From contig JAHQRK010000003.1 in assembly GCA_019828595.1 (NCBI GenBank), positions 2,046,001 through 2,110,000 on the forward strand: a stretch of 64,000 bases of DNA, given 5' to 3'. Under the pieces are notes generated by a model. It was not told the DNA's origin, did no database searches, and saw only the letters and a program-made list of their open reading frames with translations. The position numbers and the translations under genes are program-made. The stretch comes from Aphanomyces cochlioides (lineage: Eukaryota > Oomycota > Saprolegniomycetes > Saprolegniales > Verrucalvaceae). Shown piece by piece: positions 54,720-64,000 of this stretch. Position 1 is the stretch's first letter. Every line of letters starts with the position of its first letter.

Positions 54720-56920
54720 ATGAGCATCGTAGCGTTGAACGATGGACACCGCAAGAAGATACCTGTAACTCCTGGAACTTCCATGGTAAGCTGGATTATA
54801 ACTCAAAAAGTCACTGTGTCTAGTCTGATGTATTGAAAAAGGCGTGTGAGAGTCTCGGTTTGACCAACGTCGAAAGATATGAGCTCAGACACAAGAACAG
54901 TACAGTTGACTTATCACTTCCATTCCGCCTTTCGGGCATATCGTCGAATGCTATCCTGGAAGTGAGAGAAGTGAGTGGCTCCCGCGTGCAGAATATTCGT
55001 GTATGCATACAACACGCTGATGGAACCCGTGTGCAGGGCAATTTTACTCCATCGGCTACATTGCTTGACATTCTCAATCAACTCAACGTTACCACTGATA
55101 ACTCTTTAAATTTCATGCGCCGCGAGCTCGAACCTGAAGAATTTCCATCTCTGACATTGCAAACATTGGGTTTATTGAGTGGTTCTGTAATGTTTCGTGT
55201 GCAGGGTGCAGCGTCTGCGGATGTCCATGTTGGACAGAATCCCACTAACCCTACACAACCTGCGAAACAACCTACCCCAGTCGTTGCATCTTCAAGAAAT
55301 ACTCTAGAAATAAACGCTCCTCAAACTATTAAACCTTCAACATCTCCATCTCCGTTGGAAGCTGTCAAAATGTCAGACAATGCAAATATCCAACATGTGG
55401 GAGATGTAAATATGGGCGAAGACGACACGAGCGACATAATTCCAGTTTTAAGCACTTACGAAGCAATTCAGCATGTTCGCAACAATTGCTTTGATGCTGT
55501 TTCTAAAACTGTTGTGTTGACCCTTATGAAAATAGTTTGTAATTTGCTGTCCAACCCAGGTGCCTCAAGAATATTCCTCAAGTCTAATCCTGTCATATCT
55601 ACAGGGGATACTAGAGTTCGCTCTATCCGCGTGGCCAATGTCAAATTTAACGAGAACGTGGGCAAACATCTTGGCGGTTTGGCTTTTCTGAACTCAATTG
55701 GTTTCGAATTCGACGCTAACAAGGAATTTTTGGTGCTCACCAACGAAAACTCGTCGGTTTTGCAACAAAGCCTTGACATCTTGCACTCTGAAGCTGACGA
55801 TCTTGGAATTGATAAAAGCCAACATCCGGTTGTAATCGTACCAACTAATTCGACATCCGTCGACTTTGATGCTTTCAAACCGATCATCACAAGAGTACAA
55901 GTAGGGACTTGCAAATACATCAACCATGATGCGAGATATACTCATAGGCCCAACCTCGTGGAGCCAGTATCACTGAAATACGTCTGGAAAATCTGAAAAA
56001 GAAAGAGGAGGTACTTCTGGCAGTCAACATTCCTCCTCGGAACCCACGCATGTTCTTTCCACACGAGCAGGTAATCTAGTTAGCTCCACGATGTCCTTTA
56101 ACATGATAGCTTCCGGCAATGTCCTCTGTGCAATCAAATTCTGGAGTCGCCTCAAGCAGTGACGCACAATTGCTCGCTAAAGCAATGCGAACTCGACAAG
56201 AGGAAGCTGAAAAGAGCCAAGTACAACACAGTTGGGTATGAAGTTGTGACAATGTCTGAATAGGCATTTCGAACTCGTGCAATGCGTGAATTGGATGAAA
56301 TGCAAAAGAAAACTGTTTTTCAAAGTACAGTTTTACGAATTCGCTTTCCTGACCAAGGTGATGTTTGTTCGATGAAATGTATTGATTTGATGTTGTAGTC
56401 ACGTTACAAGGCGCATTTCATCCCAATGAAACAATTCCTGCTCTTGTTTCGTTTCTCAAGGAGCACCTACACGATGATGCACCAAAATTTTCTCTGTATA
56501 TTACCCCTCCCAAACAGACTTTCGACTTGGCTTCGACTAAGACATTCACTGAATTGAATCTTGTACCAGCAGCGCTGGTCTACTTAGCTTGGACGACACC
56601 TGTTCAGTCTAGACAAATTGGGGCGTATTTCAACGAATCAGTGGTACTTTTTTGTTGTGAGATGACGGAATGAATACTCGTACACCATATAGCTCGAAGA
56701 TCTTGGTGCTGAGTCTAAAGAAGACGACTCCAATCAAAGGTAAAATAGATCCATCGCGATACAAATGCTTCTTGAAAAAATAGTGTTATGTATCCTGTAT
56801 CTCATACACTTGATGCTGCGGCATCGCAAAGCAAGAGTTCTACGCCTGTCGTTGCGTCAAGCGAAGCCAAGAGCTCAAGTAAAGGAAAAGCATCCAAACC
56901 AAGTTGGTTGAAATTATAAA
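54720..56920 (+). CDS. TUG-like UBX protein with an added PUB domain
   Basis: ATG 54720, first exon MSIVALNDGHRKKIPVTPG, then introns near 54786, 55902, 56070, 56220, 56360 and beyond; stop TAA 56920. The N-terminus plus YELRHKNSTVDLSLPFRLSG is the TUG/ASPSCR1 ubiquitin-like domain. AVSKTVVLTLMKIVCNLL..KHLGGLAFLNSIGF is a PUB domain (p97 tail-binding). VTLQGAFHPNETIPALVSFL to AALVYLAW is a UBX domain (p97 N-domain binding). The tail SSKGKASKPSWLKL resembles the end of UBXD9 proteins. It is therefore a p97/Cdc48 cofactor, possibly controlling hexamer state or membrane traffic. TUG proteins usually lack PUB. Only 6 bp separate its stop from the DRG2 stop. Confidence 0.85.
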
Positions 56921-56926
56921 CACAAG

Positions 56927-58499
56927 TTAAGTCTTCAACGCCTTCTTCTTCGCCTTGTACTTGTCCCAATGCGCCTGAACTTTGTGGACGTAATTTTTGG
57001 CATGCTTTTGTTGTGTGACGGTCAACGTAACGACTTGCAACACATCTTCGTCTTGGAGCACGTGCTCTTTACCCACACGCTGAGGATTGTACTTGGTGCT
57101 CGTGCCCCACACCAAAGCATAGTTGAAGTTGTCCAACATATCTTTGGAAATCTAAGATGCACACATTGTAATACTGTCGCAATTTGTATTTGTCTTACCG
57201 ACACACAGGCTGATTGAACAGTTGTCCCCTTTCTTTCAGATGACAAGACAACAGGTTCCATCAATTCCGGTTGCTAAAGGAAGGAAATCACTGAAAAGAA
57301 CTTAAATAATGCCAATTCACCTCGCCACGGCGTTTGGTGTAGACACGTGTAAGTCCCATGTATTTCCACATTGTGGCTAACAAATGGTCAAAATTTAACT
57401 AGAGAGCCATGAAACGAAAATCAGACTTTGGGATGTACCGCTGGGCGACCTTTATGTTCGCAAGCAATTACAACAGAATGCGGAAGTCTCGCCAATCGAT
57501 CAACGTCTTCAATCGAGACCACATCAATCTTGTTGTAGACGTAGAGGCACTTGATGTATTTTCGATTGCCTTCCAGGATATCAATCAAGTCATCCACCGT
57601 GCAATCTTCCCGAAAAAGTAATTCACAATTGTGGATGCGGTACTCATGCAGGATCTTGTAAACAGTTTTGTAGGGATCCTCACCCAACTTCATGCATAGT
57701 TAAAGATGTCATTTCATAAGCGTCTACCTTAGTCAATCGAACAGTCGCATTAAACTGAATTCCCCCGCCTGCTTTCTTGCGAAAGTAAATATCAGGGGGA
57801 TTGCGGTTCAAGCGCAAACCAACAGTTTCCAATTCATTTTCCAATATCGTTCGATGGCGATTGCCTTCTTCACGTCCAGCGTCCAACACCATGAGAATCA
57901 TATCGGCAGACTTAGACACAGCAATAACTTCACGACCACGGCCCTTGCCATGGGAAGCCCCTTCGATAATACCAGGCAAATCCAGCAACTATGAAGCTCC
58001 GTGAAAACTATTCACACCCCTAAACTTACTTGAATTCGGACATCGTTGTACATGAGATTCCCAGGGATGCACGTCAAAGTCGTAAATTCAACTGCATTTG
58101 TCTCTGACTGAGTGTCCGTCAGTTGACTGTGGTCACAACATTACTCCGCGCGAATTCAGTGTGGCAAGTCTCACCTGAGCAAGGTGGACTTTCCCACACT
58201 AGGAAAACCAATCAATGCCACACGACCATCACCACTTCGCGCAACATCGAATCCTGTTTATACTACCATTACAAGGATAGAAAAGGAACACCTACCTTCG
58301 CCGCCACCGCCGCTCGACTTTTCGCCTTCGAGTAATTCGGTGCGCAATTTTGCCAACTTGGCCTTCAAATGCCCCAAATGACCTTCAGTGGCCTTGTTTT
58401 TTTGCGTTCTTTTCATTTCATCCTCTAAATTCCATTTTCAAGTCTACGGTGTGCAGACGGCCCATACCAATCTCCTTGATTCGTTCGATGATGCCCATG
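56927..58499 (-). CDS. DRG2: Developmentally regulated GTP-binding protein DRG2
   Basis: ATG 58499 ([10 protein letters not shown]), at least six short introns, stop at 56927. Motifs: [24 protein letters not shown] (start), [14 protein letters not shown] (G1), FTTLTCIPG (G2), [18 protein letters not shown] (G3), [17 protein letters not shown] (G4) and the TGS domain with [35 protein letters not shown] and the TSTKY-PQRVG end match DRG2 better than DRG1. DRG GTPases bind ribosomes and relieve stalls in translation, DRG2 with the partner RWDD1/Gir2 type. The C-terminal extension [20 protein letters not shown] is basic. Confidence 0.93.
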
Positions 58500-58716
58500 G
58501 TGCCACCTTGTCGTCGTATCAATCGATGGATGGAGCAATATGAAAAGCTTCTTGAAATAGGAGAATAAACAAAAATCATCTATTGGAAAATAGAACTTTC
58601 ATAAATTTCAAGGTCATACCTCTAATTCTTAATATATCCGAAAATACCTCTAAACATAATTATGCATTTCCAACTGCACCAGGAGTGGAATTTCAATTAT
58701 TTTTGACTTTCCCACT

Positions 58717-60168
58717 CTACTTGGTAATCGAGTACATGAGTTTCCCTGCAGGGCTACACGGCAAAAATTCGACCAAGTGAATTTCTATATCAGCCAAAAT
58801 GGGTGGAAGATTTTCGGCACACCATTTTCTCAGTGCCATCTCGTCGGTAGACGGGGCCACGACAAGGGCTATGGGCCTCTTGGGAGTACTCTCGTCATCA
58901 AGGTCATCAAGGACAAGCGGCACCAAAACATCCGACACGGATGGATTTTTCAGCAACGCAGCTTCGACCTGCTGAGGGGGTACGAACAGATCAAATCCTT
59001 GATAACGAAAACGCACGGGATCTCGTAAGCGTTGACCAACGAAGACCAAGTTGTCGTCATCAACGTATCCACCATCACCAGTGTAGTAGAAGCCGTCTCT
59101 GCTGATAGGTATGAGCTTCATTTGCTGGACATAGCCCATACATTGCCAAGGTGTCAGGACAGCAATTTCACCTCGTTCGTCTGGACAACAGAGTCGACCA
59201 CAGGAAGGGACATCCACTCGGACTTGTACACCTGGCCAAGGTAAACCCACAGCTTGCAAGTTGGACCTACTGATGCCAGCGCATCGTGATACATTGACAT
59301 CTTCTACGCATATGCCACCGGTCTCTGTGGCACCGTAATTTTGGAGCACGTGAAGGCCAAATCGAATTTTCAAAGACTCGTGCAGGGCTGGTGGCAAAGC
59401 AACTCCTGCACTGAATGCTTGGATGTTGTGCAATGAAACTGAATGGGAGGAGGCACTCAATCTTGAGTATGTACCAGGTGTACCAAAAAGAATAGTGGGT
59501 TTATCGCTCGATGAGTCAGCTTGTGACACAAAGCTGTCCATATCAAGATAAAGTTCTGAGTTGGTGCCAAAAGGAGATGTATATATGGCAAAAAGCGCAT
59601 TGATGGCGTAAGCATGGGCAATTGAGGAGGCACAAACAAATCGGCAAGGTCCATTTGGGAATAGACGTTGGAATGTGGCTGTTCCTTGCACAAGCATGCT
59701 GGTCCAAGAACAAAAGACAATCTTAGGAAGGCCAGTGCTACCAGACGTGAGCATACAGACGCCACCTTCTTCAGATGTCGAGTCTGCAAGCCATGGAACG
59801 GGGGATTGCTTGTCACAAGGCAAATCTGTTGTGAGCTTGGCTTGTGGATCCACGAAAAGGTTGATACCCGTTTGCCTCACGACGTAAGGAAGTAAATCTT
59901 TTTTCTTCGATAATGGAATCAACACGCATGTCTTCTTTTGCTGGCAAGCAGCGACAATAGCGGAGGCACTGGCTTCATCGTTGTCGACTAGCAAAATAAA
60001 CGGACGTCGGGTCGAGTCACTTTTCTCGAGTAGGCCATCAAGGAGAGCTTCTCCTGTGTGTATGAGGGATTCGCGTGCATTCAGGATAACTTTTCTGCTT
60101 GCATCGAGGCTTCCATCGTGCTGAGCTGCGCCTTTGACTTTCAACTCACCACTTTGGCGAACAATCAT
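58717..60168 (-). CDS. AMP-forming acyl or aryl synthetase (ANL superfamily)
   Basis: Single exon, about 483 residues from ATG 60168; the frame is open 7 codons upstream, starting with a non-ATG codon. TSGSTGLPK is the phosphate-binding A3 motif, YGATETGG A5, DGFYYTGDGGYVDDDNLVFVGQRLRD A7/A8, and PCSPAGKLM A10 with the catalytic Lys. All core motifs are present, so it should adenylate a carboxylic acid and pass it to CoA or another thiol. No carrier-protein domain is attached and no signal or peroxisome signal is clear (ends SITK). The substrate cannot be told. Confidence 0.85.
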   Translation of the reverse strand: MIVRQSGELKVKGAAQHDGSLDASRKVILNARESLIHTGEALLDGLLEKSDSTRRPFILLVDNDEASASAIVAACQQKKTCVLIPLSKKKDLLPYVVRQTGINLFVDPQAKLTTDLPCDKQSPVPWLADSTSEEGGVCMLTSGSTGLPKIVFCSWTSMLVQGTATFQRLFPNGPCRFVCASSIAHAYAINALFAIYTSPFGTNSELYLDMDSFVSQADSSSDKPTILFGTPGTYSRLSASSHSVSLHNIQAFSAGVALPPALHESLKIRFGLHVLQNYGATETGGICVEDVNVSRCAGISRSNLQAVGLPWPGVQVRVDVPSCGRLCCPDERGEIAVLTPWQCMGYVQQMKLIPISRDGFYYTGDGGYVDDDNLVFVGQRLRDPVRFRYQGFDLFVPPQQVEAALLKNPSVSDVLVPLVLDDLDDESTPKRPIALVVAPSTDEMALRKWCAENLPPILADIEIHLVEFLPCSPAGKLMYSITK

Positions 60169-60302
60169 TGGACTTAACTGAATCTTCACCTGATTGGCTG
60201 ATTGTAAAATGATAATTCATTTATAATATTAAAACCTCTTCTGGTAAATTTTATCCGGAAATTTGCATCCTCCTTGGAAGGAAAGCATTCAACTCCATTG
60301 AA
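60169..60302. promoter_or_regulatory. Bidirectional promoter of the ANL synthetase and NUP107
   Basis: 134 bp between start codons. TTATCCGGAA at 60251-60260 lies about 43 bases before the NUP107 ATG. It is the same word as at 31404, 49944 and 54618. An inverted CCAAT (GATTGGC) lies near 60193. Confidence 0.55.
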
Positions 60303-63300
60303 ATGGCCGACCCACAGAAGCGAACGAATGATTTGATCCTCGCGGCTGAATCGTCGCTCGCACTTCTGACCCAAATGGAAGGAGATGTACAAGACAATTC
60401 CTATGAAAATGTTGACATGGAGGATTACAATGACGTGCGCAGCGATAGTCATGAGCATTCAGAAAGTGCACATCAGGCCACCAACAAATTGACCACGTCG
60501 GAATTACTTGACTTGGTCAATACGCCCGCAGTAGAGAAATCTGTTCTCTACGGCTTAGCACATGTCAAAGTTGTCTTTCCTGACCGAACAGCCGAATATG
60601 TAGATGTGAATCCGGTGTCTACAACTGTTGGAGAGACATTAGCATCAGCGTGGAAAAAGAGATACCACACGACGAAGTTCCTCGATAAGAAGAAGATGCG
60701 TGGTGTATTTCAAGGTCAAGAAGTTGCAAACGATTGGCTGCTTATTGATTGTGGTCTCGCTTTGGAAGGCATCTTGCAGCTCCACATAGCTCAATCTACG
60801 AATCCATGGAAGATTAATGAGCAGAACCCGTTCAGCAATCTATCACTTTCGTCGATTTCGAGCGCGTACAATAAGGAGAGTGAAAGGTCCTCGCAGCCTG
60901 GAACAGGAATATCCAGTTCTGTCGGGACAAAATCTGCAGAATGGATCGAACAACAAGTGAGACCAGAAGAACACGAATTTGCTAAAGTACTGGAAGACTT
61001 CTATCAAAAACTTGATATGACTAGCGACCCAAATAATCTTTGTCAAGAAGCATTGCTGCAGTACGTCGATATTTTGCAAAACCAAATCGAAAAACGAGAA
61101 AAGTCATCAACCTTGCCGTTCCAACTGAACTCGCTTTCCAATCGAAGTGCCTCTGATGGTAGTTCTAGGGAAGAATTGAAGAACGAACGAAATACATGGC
61201 GTCTTCTGATCGAATTGCGCGAATTGAGTATTCGTGCGCAGAATGACAGTATCTCGGACGACAATATACTTATTGACTCACAAACAACTGAAATGGATGT
61301 TATTGCCACCTTAGAGAAGCTTGACCAGTCATTTGCACTCCAGAAGACATTGATCAAGTGGCTTGAATCCATCGCTATGGAAGAAGTATCACCAACACAC
61401 GACCGACGCAGTATGCACTCTCGTACCCTGAAGCAATTAAAGCACCGATCCCTCTCAGTATCGATGGATCCAGATGGAACCTTGCGTGAAGGTGATGGAC
61501 ATGTTGACGACGACGATGCTGAAGATGAAGTTGATCTTCTGAAAAATGTATGGTTGCTTCTGCGGGCTGGTCAGTTGTCAGAAGCATCTAACTTATGCAT
61601 TCAATTGGGCCAATCCTGGCGCGCTGTTACACTAACTGGTGGTTATGTTCCTGGCTCTTGTAAAGAAAATGACGATGCATCACTCTCTCGTTGGGGTAAT
61701 CCGTTCCGAATTTTATGGAAACAAATGTGTTGGCAATTCGCAGAAGCACCTGTGAATGATATCAAGTTGCATAAAACGACAAGTTTGGAATCCCGCGCGT
61801 ATGAGTCAGTAATTTATGCTGCCTTGAGTGGTCACACAAATGTGCTATTGCGTTCTCATTTATGCGAGTCTTGGGAACACCATTGTTGGTCATTGCTCCA
61901 AGCTGTTGTGAACTACAAAGAAGATGTGAGCTTGCTGAAATTACTCAAACTGAAAGCACAAGACACCCAACTGCTTGTTGAAAATTCCTCCGACTACATT
62001 CAAGTATATGAAAAATTCATGGAGCAATCGAAGTCTATCTTACGGTTCACCTCAAATCTGGAGAGCTTGTTCGAAGAAATTGCGGCAAGTCCAAGTGATA
62101 TTGTGCGACAACAAGCAACGCATCCCCACCGTCAAATTCAATCGAAATTGGCCATATCGGACATTGAAGCAATTATCTCCAAGATATTGAAACCATTTTT
62201 CACCTCTGAGCATGAATCATCCTTCTCTTGGGAGCTACATTTGTGCTCATCATTGCCGCTAGATGCGTTGTCACCACAGCTGTTGCGTTTTGCCGTGCAT
62301 TTTGTTCTCTTCATGACGACCACGGGCGAAAATTTCGATGCGACGACAGGATATTTGATCCAAAAAGCTTATATTCGGCACTTGATCAAGCACGCTCAAC
62401 ATAAACTTGTTGCTTTCTATGCCTCTCGATTACCAGAAGAAGGCCGTGGATCAATCTATGTACAGCTTCTGACAAACATTCGAGATAGCAATTCCCGCTA
62501 TCAGTGTCTGCAATATGTCGCAAAGTACTGCTCTCCTCTACTCTTAGCTCAAATCACGAAACACTCTGTGGAGCAAATATTTCAAAAAGAAGATGATGAT
62601 ACATTTCGGATTAATGCTCTCGACTTGCTGTGCTTCGAACCGTCGCACCGGGGTGAACTTCTGCGTCAAGCCAACCGTTTGGCACGCCAATTTGTTGTAG
62701 AGGACAAACAATCTAGTTTGAAGCCTTTGTTACACGCAGTTCCCGAAGACTCTCTGTCGATTATCAATGAATCATGCAGGGATCATCATTCAACATCTAC
62801 GAATGACAAGTCGTCGTTCACTTGGCGTCACTACTTGAATTCGGATGACCAACTTGAGCAAACAATGCGAGAACACCTGTGTTGGAAATCCTTTGTTGAA
62901 GCCACTGAAGCTTACGAAGAATGGCGGGAGTGCATCGGTAAAGCACACCACGGTCTTTCCTGCTATGAAGAAGAGGAAAGCATCGTCAAAGGTTTATTAC
63001 ACCACTCAACTACAGCTATCGCTGCACTGTATGATGTCCTGCAATTTGAGGGTGGTTGGCTTCATAGCTGTTCAGAGGGTCCAGTGCCTTGCAGTTCTGT
63101 TCAGACAAGATGTCTTCCTTTCACTGTATTTTCGTTACATCGTGTCTGTGAAGACTCCATCACGTGGATTGGCGGACTACAGTATTATCAATTGACCACT
63201 CGAGATGAAATTGCATTTCTACTTGCTCAAAAAGAAATGATGTTGGCTTCCGTTGTCGCCAACGAATCCTTCAAGGTATATCAATCATTCAGCTCAAGTC

Positions 63301-63377
63301 AAATGAAGCATTTGATGAAACTGATTTTGCAAAGTGCATCTCGTATGATTTCTTTGAAAAATTCTATCGTAGTGTAA
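60303..63377 (+). CDS. NUP107: Nucleoporin NUP107 / Nup84
   Basis: Single exon of 1,024 residues, ATG 60303, TAA 63377. WLLLRAGQLSEASNLCIQLGQSWRAVTL and GNPFRILWKQMCWQFAE, ESVIYAALSGH are typical of the Nup84/Nup107 alpha-solenoid; the C-terminal part (AVHFVLFM, AFYASRLPEEGR) fits too. It belongs to the Y-complex that builds the outer ring of the nuclear pore. The N-terminal 190 residues are acidic and contain a beta-rich piece (HVKVVFPDRTAEYVDVNP) that I do not recognise from other NUP107s. Long intronless frame among intron-rich neighbours. Ends 13 bp from the next gene's stop. Confidence 0.88.
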   Translation: MADPQKRTNDLILAAESSLALLTQMEGDVQDNSYENVDMEDYNDVRSDSHEHSESAHQATNKLTTSELLDLVNTPAVEKSVLYGLAHVKVVFPDRTAEYVDVNPVSTTVGETLASAWKKRYHTTKFLDKKKMRGVFQGQEVANDWLLIDCGLALEGILQLHIAQSTNPWKINEQNPFSNLSLSSISSAYNKESERSSQPGTGISSSVGTKSAEWIEQQVRPEEHEFAKVLEDFYQKLDMTSDPNNLCQEALLQYVDILQNQIEKREKSSTLPFQLNSLSNRSASDGSSREELKNERNTWRLLIELRELSIRAQNDSISDDNILIDSQTTEMDVIATLEKLDQSFALQKTLIKWLESIAMEEVSPTHDRRSMHSRTLKQLKHRSLSVSMDPDGTLREGDGHVDDDDAEDEVDLLKNVWLLLRAGQLSEASNLCIQLGQSWRAVTLTGGYVPGSCKENDDASLSRWGNPFRILWKQMCWQFAEAPVNDIKLHKTTSLESRAYESVIYAALSGHTNVLLRSHLCESWEHHCWSLLQAVVNYKEDVSLLKLLKLKAQDTQLLVENSSDYIQVYEKFMEQSKSILRFTSNLESLFEEIAASPSDIVRQQATHPHRQIQSKLAISDIEAIISKILKPFFTSEHESSFSWELHLCSSLPLDALSPQLLRFAVHFVLFMTTTGENFDATTGYLIQKAYIRHLIKHAQHKLVAFYASRLPEEGRGSIYVQLLTNIRDSNSRYQCLQYVAKYCSPLLLAQITKHSVEQIFQKEDDDTFRINALDLLCFEPSHRGELLRQANRLARQFVVEDKQSSLKPLLHAVPEDSLSIINESCRDHHSTSTNDKSSFTWRHYLNSDDQLEQTMREHLCWKSFVEATEAYEEWRECIGKAHHGLSCYEEEESIVKGLLHHSTTAIAALYDVLQFEGGWLHSCSEGPVPCSSVQTRCLPFTVFSLHRVCEDSITWIGGLQYYQLTTRDEIAFLLAQKEMMLASVVANESFKVYQSFSSSQMKHLMKLILQSASRMISLKNSIVV

Positions 63378-63390
63378 TTAAGTTGATAAT

Positions 63391-64000
63391 TTACGCTATA
63401 ACTAAATATGCGTGAGCTAGCAGCCAAATTCGTTCCTCTTCATCCTCAGGCAGATTTGCGCAGAGCGAAAAAACGACTTGCATAGAAGGAACTGCGTCTC
63501 GATAGTTTGTTTGGTGTACTGGCATTTCATACACTTTGCGTGCAGCGGGAATGCCCCCAAATGATTTGATGCAATCCAGAGATTTTGTAACAGTCAAGAG
63601 TATCGGAGGCAACTCTTCAAAACCATTCATATTTGATGGTTTTGTGAATGTCTTAGTCTCTTCGTTCCACGATGCATTATACGCCATGATTCCAGTTAGA
63701 TTGATGTGATTTCCTTGACCTTCAAAATTTAGCACCTGAATGTATTCAACCTTTTGCTGGGACGAGTGGTATTTCATGGGTAACCCGCGGGGAAAGCTCT
63801 CTGCAATAAGAAAAGAGATTCGATAGTGCTCTAACTCGTCTTCGAAGTGCTGTCTGACAGCGTGGTAGGACAGAAGGTTTATTAAGCGTCCTGGATTCAT
63901 AACGGCTGGAAGCCAGTACATCTCTCCACATTTACCTTCATTGACAAGGCGGAAAAAGCTTTTACACCGTTCGACGTGAACGATAAATTGTTTGAACGTT
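63391..64000 (-). CDS. Unrecognised protein, 5' end outside the window
   Basis: Stop at 63391. The last exon reads back to about 63902 (VMNPGRLINLLSYHAVRQHFEDELEHYRI..WLLAHAYLVIA) and can be joined by a 31-nt intron (about 63903-63933) to FKQFIVHVERCKSFFRLVNE, which runs off the right edge. About 200 residues are visible. The protein is soluble in appearance, with no motif I can name. Without the intron the exon would start at an internal Met near 63921. Confidence 0.6.
   Translation of the reverse strand, partial: TFKQFIVHVERCKSFFRLVNEGKCGEMYWLPAVMNPGRLINLLSYHAVRQHFEDELEHYRISFLIAESFPRGLPMKYHSSQQKVEYIQVLNFEGQGNHINLTGIMAYNASWNEETKTFTKPSNMNGFEELPPILLTVTKSLDCIKSFGGIPAARKVYEMPVHQTNYRDAVPSMQVVFSLCANLPEDEEERIWLLAHAYLVIA

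Overview
The window looks like nuclear DNA of a eukaryotic microbe, most likely a stramenopile and probably an oomycete of the Saprolegnia/Achlya/Aphanomyces kind. The reasons are dense genes broken by many 40-60 nt GT-AG introns (donor often GTACG or GTAAG), a Na+/K+-type P-ATPase with an animal-like tail, an RWP-RK protein, MORN and RIIa/EF-hand proteins, and a Crypton-type tyrosine-recombinase element of the kind known from oomycetes. The lineage is an inference; no rRNA is present to settle it.

The first half (1 to about 29,360) is a repeat array. A unit of about 8.04 kb carries one multi-exon gene for a coiled-coil protein of roughly 1,190 residues. Two units run tandemly in one direction (1-8044, then 8045-10167 truncated). 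Next come a decayed Crypton-like insertion (10168-12273) and debris of an EF-hand gene (12274-13381). Two units then run in the opposite direction (14216-22258 complete, 22259-25361 truncated). A palindrome centre at about 25,397 flips the array again (25433-28520). Two gene copies look intact (1738-6270 minus, 14978-19510 plus); one is a 3' stub and two are frameshifted, truncated mirror copies. The flanking segments 13382-14215 and 28521-29363 hold a third, much older palindrome built from the same exons.

The second half (29,700-64,000) is ordinary compact euchromatin. In order: the intact RIIa/EF-hand protein (-), a Cys-rich single-pass membrane protein (+, 5' end missing), IMP4 (-) and MPP10 (+) sharing one promoter, an EF-hand protein (-), an LRR protein (+), a small membrane protein (-), an F-box/ZZ protein (+, frame uncertain), a MORN protein (-), the Na+/K+-ATPase alpha subunit (-), ALG11 (+), an RWP-RK protein (-), an FHA membrane protein (+), maleylacetoacetate isomerase/GST zeta (-), a TUG-PUB-UBX protein (+), DRG2 (-), an AMP-forming synthetase (-), NUP107/NUP84 (+) and a partial gene at the right edge (-).

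Themes that cut across genes: convergent neighbours end 6-43 bp apart; a TATCCGGA element recurs just upstream of several start codons; and three short fold-back hairpins (arms 53-63 bp, loops 14-17 nt) resemble the large palindromes in miniature. That suggests recurrent head-to-head duplication, although assembly error must be excluded for the large ones. IMP4 and MPP10 are partners in the same U3 snoRNP subcomplex. The other genes are housekeeping functions with no obvious shared pathway.
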